A DNA stretch of 42,722 bases, taken from Bdellovibrionales bacterium (GTDB lineage Bacteria; Bdellovibrionota; UBA1018; CAIMNF01). This document shows, piece after piece, positions 1 to 8,992 of the stretch (positions are counted from its first letter, which is position 1; each line of letters opens with the position of its first letter). Where the stretch lies: NCBI GenBank assembly GCA_018969905.1, contig JAGWXK010000010.1, positions 1 to 42,722 on the forward strand, read 5' to 3'. The translations under genes and the position numbers were made by a program. The notes under the pieces were generated by a model, which was not told where the DNA came from, ran no database searches, and saw only the letters and a list, made by a program, of their open reading frames with translations.

Positions 1-2
1 CA

Positions 3-299
3 AGGCCTGCAATCACGGGTGGAAATTATTTTGTGGGCGAAAATCAGGTTCTTTATTCCATTACGCATGAGGGAAAAGTGATCCAGAATCCCGAGATCAA
101 GGTTTCAGCCTCCCCCATCGTGACGGGATACAGTGTGATGAAGTTTGAGGACGGGCTGATTTCAGCAGTGGATGCGGACGGGCAGGTGCACCCGCGTCTC
201 ATCCGGGTTTCCACCACCGGTGTCAGGGTGAAGGTCATGAATACCCTGGATGTGGATTTGGATCCGGTTTCGTTTTTTGTTCCGAGAATTTTGAACTGA
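3..299 (+). CDS. 3' end of an unknown protein (5' partial)
   Basis: The frame is open from the left edge with no stop upstream of the GTG at 33, so this is most likely the last 98 codons of a gene that begins outside the window. The visible part alternates short hydrophobic and polar stretches typical of beta-rich secreted or surface proteins and ends in PRILN. I recognise no domain. The TGA stop is 13 bases before the next start, and the Shine-Dalgarno sequence of that next gene follows directly, so the two genes are probably co-transcribed. Confidence 0.6.
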   Translation, partial: RPAITGGNYFVGENQVLYSITHEGKVIQNPEIKVSASPIVTGYSVMKFEDGLISAVDADGQVHPRLIRVSTTGVRVKVMNTLDVDLDPVSFFVPRILN

Positions 300-312
300 G
301 GAGGAAGGGTTC

Positions 313-1992
313 ATGAGTAAGTGGCTTTTGGTTTTCAGTTTTTTTGCATTCAGCCCCGCAAAAGCTTCCGTGGTTCTCAATATCGAGGAGGCCATGGCGA
401 ATTTGCTCGGTCATCCCGCAAAAGTGATGAATGTTCATGAGTCGCGGGCGCTCGGGATCGACAAGGAACGGAAAACGCGGTTTCATCCCTGGAGTGGAAG
501 CTACTGGCCGGACATTCTTGGCGGAATCGCAAACCACTACCGGGATCATAAAAAATTCGGAAACCAGTTTTTGTTTGCCCTTCGATACGGAGTTGCCAAG
601 GGAAGGGTTCGCCGGGACTTCAGGAATGTTTCGGAGAACATTCTGAACTTCAATCAATCCGAGCTCGACCAGAAGCTCTCCCCGTCTGAAAAGTACGATC
701 TGCTGCTCGGAGATCTCGATTTCAAATTCACTCGAGCAATTCTCGACGATGTGGATTTCCGGGCTAGGCATTTGAAACGATCGAAAATGAAGGATGGATC
801 GGATCACTCCGATGAGGATGATTTTGAAGGCATCAATAACAATTTTCACTATGCGGATGTTCAGTCGAGCTATGCGCGCTTTGACAATGATGTGGCCTAT
901 CGGTACTGGAAGCCGAGAAAAGACAGCCTTTCGTACTGGTTCGGCATTTGCGATGGTTGGTCACCCGCTGCCATCTATCTTCCACGACCTGTTCGTGCCG
1001 TTACGGTAACCGGAGCACTCGGACACAAGATCACGTTTTTCCCTGATGATTTGAAGGCTCTTGGTTCTTACCTTTTCGCAAGGACCAACAACGACTACAT
1101 GACCACCATGAATTATCAGTTTGCAGGCCGTCCGTGTGCCGAGCGTGGAGAGCCGAACAGTGATTCCGTGGGGTTTGTGCGTGATTTCAGGTGCAACGAT
1201 GTGGATGCGGGAGTTTGGCACCTGGCACTCTTGAACCGGATCGGGGTGGATCGTGTGGGGCTCATGATGGACATCGACAACAACAAAAAGATCAACAACC
1301 ATCCAATGGGGTCCTATGAGCTCAAGTATTTCAATCCTGCAACCGGCAAAGAGGGAAGCATGAAGGAATCCATCGCCCCGAGGTTTACTGTGGTCGACGG
1401 ATATGCCAAACGAAGGAATCCGAAGGCGGTCGCTTTGCTTGGAGTCAAATCGACCGTGAATTTCCGATATTATCAGTGGCCCGAGGAAAGCCGCGATCGA
1501 GTGAATGACGGACCGGAATATGACAAATTCCAGGAAAGGACCTATGTCTATGACCTTGAGCTTGATGAGAAGGGCAACATCCTCGGTGGTGAGTGGGGCG
1601 ATCGGTCCCAGGAAACGGATCTTGATTCCGTAGCCTATACAGACCAGCCGGATTTCATTTGGATGGCGCCGCCCGGACTTCTTCCTTATTCTGAACAGTC
1701 GGTATTCACAAGTCTTGGAACTCCGATTGATCCAAACAACCCGAGACCCTTTGGAAACATGAAATGGGCATGGAACGGAAAAGAGCCGCTTCCTGATGAC
1801 TGGATGCTGGCGGCCCGTTCGGATGCCATGTGGAGGGAACCGATACCGGGGATCTTGGTGGACATTGAAGGTGAGTCAAGCCCGCAGGTTATGCCGGTGG
1901 AGGCAAGAGACTCGCTCATGAAGTCCGCTCAGCCTCTCTCCAATATCGTGTACTATTTGTTTGATCAGGCGAGAACCCTGGAGCAGAAGTAG
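313..1992 (+). CDS. Secreted transglutaminase-elicitor-like protein
   Basis: 559 aa with an N-terminal signal peptide (hydrophobic residues 4-18, AKAS near the cleavage site). The start ATG at 313 has a GAGGAAGG ribosome binding site just upstream. The centre holds W-F-G-I-C213-D-G-W-S-P-A followed by PRPV, which resembles the catalytic cysteine segment of the transglutaminase-elicitor family (the Phytophthora elicitor-type transglutaminases and their bacterial homologues). H303 in GVWHLALLN and the region D319-IDNN...NHPMGSYEL resemble the histidine and aspartate parts of such a fold. If this is right, the protein would cross-link or hydrolyse glutamine side chains outside the cytoplasm. The assignment is from motif resemblance only; length and export fit. 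Alternative: another papain-like secreted protein. The gene lies 13 bp after an unknown gene and faces nadA. Confidence 0.5.
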   Translation: MSKWLLVFSFFAFSPAKASVVLNIEEAMANLLGHPAKVMNVHESRALGIDKERKTRFHPWSGSYWPDILGGIANHYRDHKKFGNQFLFALRYGVAKGRVRRDFRNVSENILNFNQSELDQKLSPSEKYDLLLGDLDFKFTRAILDDVDFRARHLKRSKMKDGSDHSDEDDFEGINNNFHYADVQSSYARFDNDVAYRYWKPRKDSLSYWFGICDGWSPAAIYLPRPVRAVTVTGALGHKITFFPDDLKALGSYLFARTNNDYMTTMNYQFAGRPCAERGEPNSDSVGFVRDFRCNDVDAGVWHLALLNRIGVDRVGLMMDIDNNKKINNHPMGSYELKYFNPATGKEGSMKESIAPRFTVVDGYAKRRNPKAVALLGVKSTVNFRYYQWPEESRDRVNDGPEYDKFQERTYVYDLELDEKGNILGGEWGDRSQETDLDSVAYTDQPDFIWMAPPGLLPYSEQSVFTSLGTPIDPNNPRPFGNMKWAWNGKEPLPDDWMLAARSDAMWREPIPGILVDIEGESSPQVMPVEARDSLMKSAQPLSNIVYYLFDQARTLEQK

Positions 1993-1998
1993 GAGGGC

Positions 1999-2034
1999 AT
2001 CCGAAGTCTCGCGCATCCTGGCTGGGCTTCGGAT
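1999..2034. terminator. Possible bidirectional terminator hairpin
   Basis: A perfect 8-bp inverted repeat (ATCCGAAG at 1999-2006, CTTCGGAT at 2027-2034) lies in the 41-bp gap between the converging transglutaminase-like gene and nadA. There is no clear T tract on either side and the loop is 20 nt, so intrinsic termination is uncertain. Confidence 0.3.
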
Positions 2035-2954
2035 CAGTTCGACCACTCGAGCATCCGCGTCAGAGCGAGGTGCGCTCCGGCTCGGACTGATTCTGGAACC
2101 ACAACCTCAGGTCCACCGGTTTCGATGCAGTCCGCAAGTTTCTCAAGCGTGTTCAATTTCATGAACGGACATTCATTGCAGGCGCAGTTCTGAGTCGGAG
2201 GAGCCGGAATCAGGGTTTTCCCCGGTGCCTTTATTCTCATTTGGTGCAGAATTCCGGCTTCCGTTGCAATGATGAAGGTTTGTTCCGGGCTCTCGATCAC
2301 GAACTTCAAAAGCTGACTTGTGCTTCCGATGAAGTCAGAGAGCTTGAGAAGGGACTCCTCGCATTCGGGATGCGCAATCAATTTGGCATCCGGATTTGTA
2401 GTCTTCAGCTCGACGATTTTTCGATCGGAAAACGTTTCGTGCACGATGCAGCTTCCAGGCCAGAGGGACATCTCCCGGCCCGTCTTTTCCATGACCCAGC
2501 GACCCAGGTTCCGATCCGGCGCAAAAAGAATCGGGCGATCCTTGGGAGCTTTTTCAACGATTTTGAGCGCGTTTGAGGAGGTGCAGATCACATCACTCAT
2601 TGCTTTGATCTCGGCGGAACAATTGATGTAGCTGATGACGAAATGGTCGGGGTTCGCTTCCTTGAACGCTCGAAAGCGCGCGGGGGGGCAAGAGTCAGAT
2701 AGCGAGCACCCTGCTCTCAGGTCAGGTAGAACTACTCTTCTGGTCGGATTCAGGATCTTTGCTCCTTCGGCCATGAAGTGAACGCCGGCAAAACAGATCA
2801 GGTCGGCTGTGGAGCGTTGGGCGGCTCGCGCAAGTTCAAGACTGTCTCCGATGAAATCCGCCACATCCTGGATCTCGGAATCCTGGTAATAGTGCGCAAG
2901 AATCACCGCATTTTTTTCACGTTTCAGTCGTTCGATTTTTTCCAAAAGATCCAT
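2034..2954 (-). CDS. nadA: Quinolinate synthase NadA
   Basis: 306 aa, the normal length for NadA. It condenses iminoaspartate with dihydroxyacetone phosphate to quinolinate in de novo NAD synthesis and carries an oxygen-sensitive [4Fe-4S] cluster. Diagnostic segments: N-terminal ILAHYYQ and [38 protein letters not shown], a PGSCIVHE cluster cysteine, [18 protein letters not shown], and C-terminal [13 protein letters not shown] with the third cluster cysteine. All three ligand regions are present, so the enzyme should be active. No nadB or nadC lies next to it. It diverges from thiB with only 58 bp between the starts. Confidence 0.95.
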   Translation of the reverse strand: MDLLEKIERLKREKNAVILAHYYQDSEIQDVADFIGDSLELARAAQRSTADLICFAGVHFMAEGAKILNPTRRVVLPDLRAGCSLSDSCPPARFRAFKEANPDHFVISYINCSAEIKAMSDVICTSSNALKIVEKAPKDRPILFAPDRNLGRWVMEKTGREMSLWPGSCIVHETFSDRKIVELKTTNPDAKLIAHPECEESLLKLSDFIGSTSQLLKFVIESPEQTFIIATEAGILHQMRIKAPGKTLIPAPPTQNCACNECPFMKLNTLEKLADCIETGGPEVVVPESVRAGAHLALTRMLEWSN

Positions 2955-3012
2955 GACTTGATTTGGTATTTCAGGGTTGCAAGTCCGTCAAGGCATCGTT
3001 AACGTCTGGGCC

Positions 3013-4017
3013 ATGAAATGGCTTTTCTTTTGGCTTGCTGCAACCATTGCGGCGGTCTCAGGCTGCACGCGGTCCGGGGATATTGGGCCTGCGCTCGTGG
3101 TGCTCAGTTACTCGAGTCTCGGTGCCACCGGAGGATTTCTGCCGAAAGTTGCAGAGCGGTTCAAAGCCCATAGCGGATGCGCGCTTCGGCTTGAGACCAC
3201 TCTTGGGGCAACACAGATGGTTGCTCTTCTTTCGGATCCGAAGTTGAGGAGCTCGATCGATGTGGTCATGGGAGTGGACGAGCTGCTTCAGGAACGGTTG
3301 AAAGGGGAGTGGGTTACGGATGATTTTCCCTGGCTCAAATTGGGCGAAAGACTTCTTCCAATGCTCTCGGAACGGGTGAGGCCCGGATGGATTCCAATCG
3401 ATTTCGGTGCGCTCACGTTCATCTATCGGAAATCGGCATTGAAGGGAATTGCCCCTCCCAAATCATTGAAGGACCTTCTGTCTCCCGGTCTGCGGAAGAA
3501 GTTCATCCTGCAGGATCCCAGGGCCTCGTCTCCTGGAATGCTCTTCTTTTTATTCTCCCAGGATTTTGTAAGGATTTCCGAGCTTCGTTCAGCCTGGCTT
3601 GCGCTTGCTCCGAGCTGGGACTCAAGTTACCAGATGTTTCTTTCGGGTGATGCTCCGATGGTGTGGAGCTATCTTTCCTCGCTTGCATATCATGCATCCA
3701 AAGGGGAATTGTCCGATTACGGTGCCGTATTTTTTGAAGAAGGTCTTCCTCTTCAGGTTGAGGGCATGGGAATTGTAAGACAAGACCGAGACAACCCCTG
3801 CGTCAGGAAATGGATTGAGTTCATGATGAAGCCCGAGGTTCTTGCAGAAATTGCCGAGAAGCAATGGATGTGGCCCGCATTCCGGGATGTGAGATTGCCG
3901 CGATTTTTTGATCAGGTTCCACAGATCGGAAAGTCCGCACGATTCAACCTGGACGTGAAGTCATTGGATGGGTTGCTCTCCAGATTCGGGAAGGAGATTC
4001 AGGGTGCGGATCGCTGA
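3013..4017 (+). CDS. thiB: Thiamine-type ABC transporter substrate-binding lipoprotein
   Basis: 334 aa from the ATG at 3013. I prefer this to the upstream TTG at 2977 because it gives a clean lipoprotein signal (MKWLFFWLAATIAAVSGC, lipobox VSGC). Family segments match the ThiB/TbpA type: SYSSLGATGG at the start, P-I-D-F-G-A-L-T-F-I-Y-R-K, PKSLKDLL, ILQDPRASSPGM, and MVWSYLSSLAYH followed by EEGLPLQVEG. It should capture thiamine (or a close analogue) in the periplasm and deliver it to ThiPQ. Thiamine is an inference from family resemblance; ferric-ion binders of the same fold are the alternative. Its 3' end overlaps thiP by 14 bp. I see no TPP riboswitch in the 58-bp leader. Confidence 0.8.
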   Translation: MKWLFFWLAATIAAVSGCTRSGDIGPALVVLSYSSLGATGGFLPKVAERFKAHSGCALRLETTLGATQMVALLSDPKLRSSIDVVMGVDELLQERLKGEWVTDDFPWLKLGERLLPMLSERVRPGWIPIDFGALTFIYRKSALKGIAPPKSLKDLLSPGLRKKFILQDPRASSPGMLFFLFSQDFVRISELRSAWLALAPSWDSSYQMFLSGDAPMVWSYLSSLAYHASKGELSDYGAVFFEEGLPLQVEGMGIVRQDRDNPCVRKWIEFMMKPEVLAEIAEKQWMWPAFRDVRLPRFFDQVPQIGKSARFNLDVKSLDGLLSRFGKEIQGADR

Positions 4018-5425
4018 GAGAACGCTTCTTGCCCTTCCGGCGCTTGCTCTTCTTTCTTACGTGGTGATGGGAGTTTCTTCCCTTGTTTTTTCCGGATCTT
4101 TTCGGTTTTCTTTGATGATGGAGCATCTTTTGAGCTCCGAGCTGCGGTATACCGTACTCCTGACCCTCAAGTATGCTTTTCTTGGCCTGGCTTTTTCGTG
4201 GGTTTTGGCGTGGAGTCTCCTTCTGATCCTTCGAGGAGGGGGGACTTCGGTATTCAGGTTTTTTTCGGTTCTACCGGGTATGGCTTATGCCCTTTTGGTC
4301 CTTCTTGTCTTGAGATTGCTAAAAACGGAGTCGCCCTATTCAATGAGATCGGTTCTGATGGCTTGGACCATGGCTGGAGTGCCTTTTCTCTGCGGTGGAA
4401 TCTCCGAGGGGATCCGGGACCTTGGGCCGAAGTCGAAAGAGGCGTTACGAGCTCTCGGGGCTGGACCGGTTCGCGCATTTTTTCACCATGAATTCCGGGG
4501 TACTCTTCCCCTGCAGGGGGCGCTTCTTCTTCAGCAGTTCTGGTTTTTCCTTACGAGCTTCTCGCTTGTGATGATTTTGAGTGGAGGACCGCCCTGGGAA
4601 ACCCTCGAGGTTGCAATCTACTCGGCGATGAGACTCGGGCAGACGGATGTGTCCAAAGCGGTCGCGATTGGGTTGGTCCAGGCATCGATTTTGGCCCTGG
4701 TCAGGATGGGATTGATTTGGGTCAGGAGCGCTGCCGGAAGTCGGGGCATTTCGGAGGGCTATCGTGAATCAAATGATTCTGGGGGTTGGTTTGGAATCCT
4801 TGCTGTCCTTGTGCTCTGCCTCATGGGAGCGATCTGGCTTGCGTTTCGGATCGAGAATGCCGGGGATTTCATTGCTCCCTTGCTCCTGACAATCATTTTG
4901 GGGGGGTGTGTGGCGGGATTCACTCTGATTTTCTCGGTTTCCAGCTATTTCTCGGGCTTTCGATCCATCAGCATTCTGGGAGCCTGGTTCTCTCCCCTGT
5001 TGCTCTCTCTTTCTGTCTGGAGTCTCACCGGGCTTGTGGTTTCACCTTTTCTGAACGTCGCTCTCATTCAAACCCTGTTTTTCGCCCCGTGGTTCTCACA
5101 AATCCTGTTCCCCCTTTTGGATCGGGCTCAACGTGCGGAGATGGAAGCGGCCAGGGTCTTTGGTGCCGGAAAGGTTCGTGCTTTTTTCGAGGTGGAGTGG
5201 CCAAGACTCCAGGGAGGGGTACGCAGGGTTCTCGGACTTGTGTTTGCGCTTTCCGCAACGGAAGTGAGTTCGGTCATGCTATTTTCGCGTGGCGATTTCG
5301 ATACGCTCGCGAGCTATTCCCAAAATCTGTTTGCAAGATTCAGGATCGAGGAAGCGTCTTTTGGAGTGTTGGCCATGCTTCTCGTTTCTGCGATTGCGCT
5401 GACGATCGGGGAGAGACGGGCATGA
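4004..5425 (+). CDS. thiP: Thiamine-type ABC transporter permease (two fused domains)
   Basis: 473 aa from the GTG at 4004, chosen because AAGGAG sits at 3991-3996 with 7-nt spacing; a longer frame opens at 3968 but has no such site. Two tandem permease domains, each hydrophobic with about six membrane segments, as in ThiP. Each has its EAA loop that docks the ATPase: KEALRALGAG near residue 145 and MEAARVFGAG near residue 380. Somewhat shorter than E. coli ThiP. The stop overlaps the thiQ start as ATGA (5422-5425), which points to translational coupling. Confidence 0.82.
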   Translation: MRIAERTLLALPALALLSYVVMGVSSLVFSGSFRFSLMMEHLLSSELRYTVLLTLKYAFLGLAFSWVLAWSLLLILRGGGTSVFRFFSVLPGMAYALLVLLVLRLLKTESPYSMRSVLMAWTMAGVPFLCGGISEGIRDLGPKSKEALRALGAGPVRAFFHHEFRGTLPLQGALLLQQFWFFLTSFSLVMILSGGPPWETLEVAIYSAMRLGQTDVSKAVAIGLVQASILALVRMGLIWVRSAAGSRGISEGYRESNDSGGWFGILAVLVLCLMGAIWLAFRIENAGDFIAPLLLTIILGGCVAGFTLIFSVSSYFSGFRSISILGAWFSPLLLSLSVWSLTGLVVSPFLNVALIQTLFFAPWFSQILFPLLDRAQRAEMEAARVFGAGKVRAFFEVEWPRLQGGVRRVLGLVFALSATEVSSVMLFSRGDFDTLASYSQNLFARFRIEEASFGVLAMLLVSAIALTIGERRA

Positions 5426-6096
5426 GTGTGCTTCGGATGCGTGATTTCAGGGTAATGCTACCCGTGTTCTCGGTGACCTGTGATGATCTCTCTGTAGGGC
5501 CCGGGGAATGGCTTTTGGTGCGTGCGCCGAGTGGTTTTGGCAAATCCACTTTTTTCCGTGGAATTCTCGGTCTTGAGAAAACGGAAGGAGAGTTGATCCT
5601 GGGGGAAAAAAAAATGAGCATCCTTCCGGTTCACAAACGCAACTTCGGGGTCGTGTTTCAGGAGCAATTGCTGTTTCCCCATTTGAATGCGATTGAGAAT
5701 TCCCTGTTCGGGGTCCGACTTCGAAGGCGCCCGACAGGAACGGATTGGAATCGGGCGAAGGAGGCTTTTTCAGCTCTTGATTTGGAACATCGAATGGAAG
5801 CCCCCTTGAATGAGTTGTCTGGCGGGGAGCGTCAGAGAGTTTCTCTCATCCGAGCCCTGCTGTTTGATCCGGATTTGCTCTTGCTCGACGAGCCTTTCCG
5901 GGGCCTTGATTCCGCGTTGATTGAAAAGTGCCACATGTTGTTGGAGCGTCAGCTTTCGCGAAAAGCAGTCCCTGTGGTATGGATTACCCATCAAAATGAA
6001 TTTGAGCCACAACGCAAAAGTGTGCTTTACGGGGGAGAGTTGAATCATGGTCGCCGACATTTCCGATACCATTCTGGGCAGTCTCAAGCGGATTAA
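5422..6096 (+). CDS. thiQ: ABC transporter ATPase of the thiamine-type importer
   Basis: 224 aa starting at the ATG of the ATGA overlap with thiP. The frame is open much further upstream (to 4786), but that part is the shadow of thiP. Visible motifs: Walker A APSGFGKS (35-42), Q-loop Q80, signature LSGGERQ (132-138), Walker B LLLLDEP (152-158) and H-loop H190. It powers uptake through ThiP. The last 50 bases overlap the first ArsA-like gene, so its C-terminal tail (about residues 208-224) lies in sequence shared with that reading frame. Confidence 0.85.
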   Translation: MSVLRMRDFRVMLPVFSVTCDDLSVGPGEWLLVRAPSGFGKSTFFRGILGLEKTEGELILGEKKMSILPVHKRNFGVVFQEQLLFPHLNAIENSLFGVRLRRRPTGTDWNRAKEAFSALDLEHRMEAPLNELSGGERQRVSLIRALLFDPDLLLLDEPFRGLDSALIEKCHMLLERQLSRKAVPVVWITHQNEFEPQRKSVLYGGELNHGRRHFRYHSGQSQAD

Positions 6097-6964
6097 TCTG
6101 ATCTCGGGCAAGGGAGGAACGGGACGAACCACTCTGGCAGCATCGATCGCAAGAGCTTCTGCCAAGGAGGGAAAGAAAACCCTGCTGGTTGAGATAGAAG
6201 ATGATTCGGGTTGGGATTCCGCCCTTGCCCGGAACTTCGGATTAAAGCATTTTCAAATCGAGCCGGAGATGCTCGACACCCATTTGTACGGGCTGTGTCT
6301 CTCGGCTGAAACGGGACAGGAGAAGTTTCTGACGTCGTTTCTCAAGGTGAATGCGTTGAGCCAGATGATCATGGGAAATCAGGGAGTGAAGTGGTTTCTT
6401 GAGGGAGCCCCGGCATTTCGTGAGATGGGGTATTTTTATCATCTATTGCTTCAGATGCGGGGGGATTACGACCGGATCATCATGGATCTTCCTGCAACCG
6501 GGCACTTCATCGGACTTGCCCGCCTTCCGAAGTTATTGCTCAAGATGATTCCTTTTGGACCAATTGCGGATCGAATGAAGGAGGGGCAGCGCTATTTGTA
6601 CGATGAGGAGACGACCTCGGTCTTCATCGCCACTCTCCCTCAGACGCTTCCGGTAAGTGAGGCCATCGAGTTGAAAATGGAACTCTCAAAAGAATCCTTG
6701 CCTCTTGGAGGATTCATCTTGAACAGGGCCCCCTTCAATCCCTTTACCGAAGCCGAGGAGCAGATTCTCTTTTCTCTCAGCCAAAAGAGCAAGACCCAAA
6801 ATCTGATGGTGGAAATTGAAAGAATCCGTCGCTTTCGTGAGGCGAGGAATCGCCTGCACGAGGAAATGAAAACTGCGACCGGATGCAGGTTGTTTGTTGC
6901 CCCGGAAGTGTTTCAGCCGGAAGCCGAGGCGGAGTTCGGTTATCGCATTCGAGTGCAAGCATGA
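6047..6964 (+). CDS. ArsA/Get3-like ATPase, subunit with Arg in the P-loop
   Basis: 305 aa; ATG at 6047 preceded by GGGGGAGAG. The deviant Walker A is G-K22-G-G-T-G-R27-T-T: the signature lysine (K22) of the MinD/ArsA class is present but the nucleotide-binding P-loop lysine is Arg. D147LPATGH resembles the ArsA DTAPTGH signature. This family hydrolyses ATP as dimers to move or chaperone anions or membrane proteins; the substrate here is unknown. The gene overlaps thiQ by 50 bp and the next ArsA-like gene by ATGA, so the two ATPases are surely co-translated and probably form a heterodimer. A related two-gene ArsA-like arrangement is known in actinobacteria. Confidence 0.8.
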   Translation: MVADISDTILGSLKRINLISGKGGTGRTTLAASIARASAKEGKKTLLVEIEDDSGWDSALARNFGLKHFQIEPEMLDTHLYGLCLSAETGQEKFLTSFLKVNALSQMIMGNQGVKWFLEGAPAFREMGYFYHLLLQMRGDYDRIIMDLPATGHFIGLARLPKLLLKMIPFGPIADRMKEGQRYLYDEETTSVFIATLPQTLPVSEAIELKMELSKESLPLGGFILNRAPFNPFTEAEEQILFSLSQKSKTQNLMVEIERIRRFREARNRLHEEMKTATGCRLFVAPEVFQPEAEAEFGYRIRVQA

Positions 6965-8043
6965 GAGAATCACTTGCCGGGTTGATTGGCAGCAAACGCT
7001 GCATTTTGGTTTGCGGGGGAGGGGGAGTCGGAAAGACCACCATTTCGGCAAGCATTGGGATTGCGGCTGCTCGGATCCGGAGCCGGGTTCTTGTGCTCAC
7101 CATTGATCCCTCGCATCGACTTTTGCAAGCTTTTGGCTATCCGGACGCACTCTTGCATTCGGGAGGTGAGCCCTTGGAGTTGTCGAAGCAGGTAAAGGAG
7201 ACACTTCTTGTACCGGCATCGGCAAGCCTTTCGATCGCAGTTCTGAACCCAAGATATGTGATTGACGGAATCGTGGATCAAACTCTGAGCTCTTCAAAGG
7301 CCTCCATCCTCCGAAAGACGGTCCTCTACCGGGAGATGACCCAGATGATTCATGGGCTGCAGGAGTACACTGCGTATGAGTGGGTGACTCGGATGATCTC
7401 TGAGGACCGGTATGATTTGATTGTTCTGGACACTCCTCCGGCCTTTCATGCAAAGGAGTTCTTCAATGCTCCCGAAAAGATCAAAAATCTCATGGAAAGT
7501 CGTGTTTTTCAGATTTTTCTCCCAAAAACCGGTTCCTGGTTCAAATCCGTGATTTCCTTTTCCTGGGTGGAACGACTTCTGGGTGAGGGTTTGTTCCGCG
7601 AGAGCGTCCTGTTTTTTGAAACCTTCTTTTCGCTTCGGGATCGCATTCTTGAACGCTGTCAGGCCTTGGCGGCGTTTTTCAAGAGCGATACAGTCGGCGT
7701 GGTTGCGGTGGGTACTCCTGAATCCACCCCGAGTCTGGAGCTTGAGGGGCTTTCCGGCTTTTTGAGAGGGAAGGCCATTCCACTTCGTGCGATTGTCATC
7801 AATCAAATCGAAATGCCTGATCCGGCCCCCGTGGATTCTGCTGTGTGGAGAGGGCTTTCCCCTGAATTTCAGGAGAAGCTCAAAAAGCTGTCAGAGCATC
7901 AGCAAGCGCGTTCTGAGCGTTGTTTTTCGGCTTTTCAGAGGCTCCAGAAGGTCTATGCCGGGGTTCCGGTCGTTCCGGTGCCGATGTGCTATGACCGGGA
8001 TGGTTTTGAAATCCTTCGGAATAATTCTATTACATTAATTTAG
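6961..8043 (+). CDS. ArsA/Get3-like ATPase, subunit lacking the signature lysine
   Basis: 360 aa from the ATG at 6961 inside the ATGA overlap with the preceding ATPase. A longer open frame reaches back to 6883, but that start lies within the upstream gene. Walker A reads C-G-G20-G-G-V-G-K25-T-T: the P-loop lysine K25 is present while the signature lysine position is Gly20. LTIDPSHRLLQAFG matches the ArsA segment after strand 2, and DTPPAFHAKEFF sits where DTAPTGH is expected. This is the reverse of its partner, which keeps the signature lysine and loses the P-loop lysine. It ends the thiB-to-ArsA gene chain; the next gene begins 46 bp later behind its own signal peptide. Confidence 0.8.
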   Translation: MRESLAGLIGSKRCILVCGGGGVGKTTISASIGIAAARIRSRVLVLTIDPSHRLLQAFGYPDALLHSGGEPLELSKQVKETLLVPASASLSIAVLNPRYVIDGIVDQTLSSSKASILRKTVLYREMTQMIHGLQEYTAYEWVTRMISEDRYDLIVLDTPPAFHAKEFFNAPEKIKNLMESRVFQIFLPKTGSWFKSVISFSWVERLLGEGLFRESVLFFETFFSLRDRILERCQALAAFFKSDTVGVVAVGTPESTPSLELEGLSGFLRGKAIPLRAIVINQIEMPDPAPVDSAVWRGLSPEFQEKLKKLSEHQQARSERCFSAFQRLQKVYAGVPVVPVPMCYDRDGFEILRNNSITLI

Positions 8044-8089
8044 TTTAATTTGCTTGCCATCCTGCCCGGGCCCTGCTAATTCACTCTCC

Positions 8090-8992
8090 ATGATGAAACG
8101 AAATTCATGGATTGCAGCGTTGGTACTGGTGTTCGGGGTTTGTTCATGGAGTGGAGAGGCATCTGCCGTGGTCCGTCCCGCCGATTTGAACTCAAGCGAG
8201 CTTGAGCGGGTACAGCAGGTGATTTCTACGGAAATCCGCGCCGATCTTTCAGCAAATCTGGAGGAGAATCTTCTGAAGGTGTCCAAGGAGAGCGGAGGAG
8301 GCGACCCTACCTGGGGAGGATTGCTCAAGGGTGACCCCATGAGTCCGGAGACCCGGGATGTGATTTCAAGTGGACTTTATCAAGTGCTCTTTTCGGCCAT
8401 GAGGGAGAAGGGGGTCTACCTGAGTGAGGCCAAATTCAAGGCAGCAGTCGGTAAGGTACTTGAGTATTCGACAAGGCTTGGAATTTATCCTTCGGCTCTT
8501 ACGGTCGGTTACATGGGAAGGCTACAGGCCGTGGTCGGTGGGTCCGTGGGAAATCAGTTCAACGTGTACTTTGATCGCGGAAAGTTGAAAGCATCGGGTT
8601 ATTCGATGTTCGGGGCTCATGTCGGATACGCGGAGATGAGCAAGATACAGTTTTATGTTTCATTTTGTTTTGGTACCTGCTTCGGAGGTGATGCGTCGGG
8701 ATGGTATGTGGGCTTGGATGCCTGTGGAAGCATGGGAATCGGAGGGGATTTTTTTGTAGAAGCGGGAGTGGATGTCACGGATCTGGTCAAGGCATCCATG
8801 ATCGGCCTTCCCTATTCAGTCAAAGACTTGTACCAATCCAAGGCAATTTATCTTGGGATGGGGTTTGATGTGGGGCAGGGGGTGGGAGTGTCAGGGGATG
8901 TATTTTACTACACCCACGACTTTGATCTGATGCTGATGGATTCCCGGCAGAAGCCAAGCTCTTCAACGTTTCAAAAGCTCAGGCTGAGGTGA
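8090..8992 (+). CDS. Secreted protein of unknown function
   Basis: 300 aa from the tandem ATG codons at 8090/8093, chosen because MMKRNSWIAALVLVFGVCSW...GEASA gives a good signal peptide with cleavage after ASA. An upstream TTG at 8054 would bury that signal. The mature part begins with a charged helical region (about 25-110), then a glycine- and aromatic-rich half (about 130-290) with alternating residues suggestive of beta strands, as in an outer-membrane or lipid-binding barrel, including a C-F-G-T-C pair. No family recognised. The 3' end overlaps the converging MATE gene by 14 bp. Confidence 0.7.
   Translation: MMKRNSWIAALVLVFGVCSWSGEASAVVRPADLNSSELERVQQVISTEIRADLSANLEENLLKVSKESGGGDPTWGGLLKGDPMSPETRDVISSGLYQVLFSAMREKGVYLSEAKFKAAVGKVLEYSTRLGIYPSALTVGYMGRLQAVVGGSVGNQFNVYFDRGKLKASGYSMFGAHVGYAEMSKIQFYVSFCFGTCFGGDASGWYVGLDACGSMGIGGDFFVEAGVDVTDLVKASMIGLPYSVKDLYQSKAIYLGMGFDVGQGVGVSGDVFYYTHDFDLMLMDSRQKPSSSTFQKLRLR

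Noticed and set aside
4786-5421. Long N-terminal extension of the ThiQ frame
   Set aside because: It is a shadow of thiP; the real start is the ATG at 5422 overlapping the thiP stop, directly before the ABC ATPase domain.
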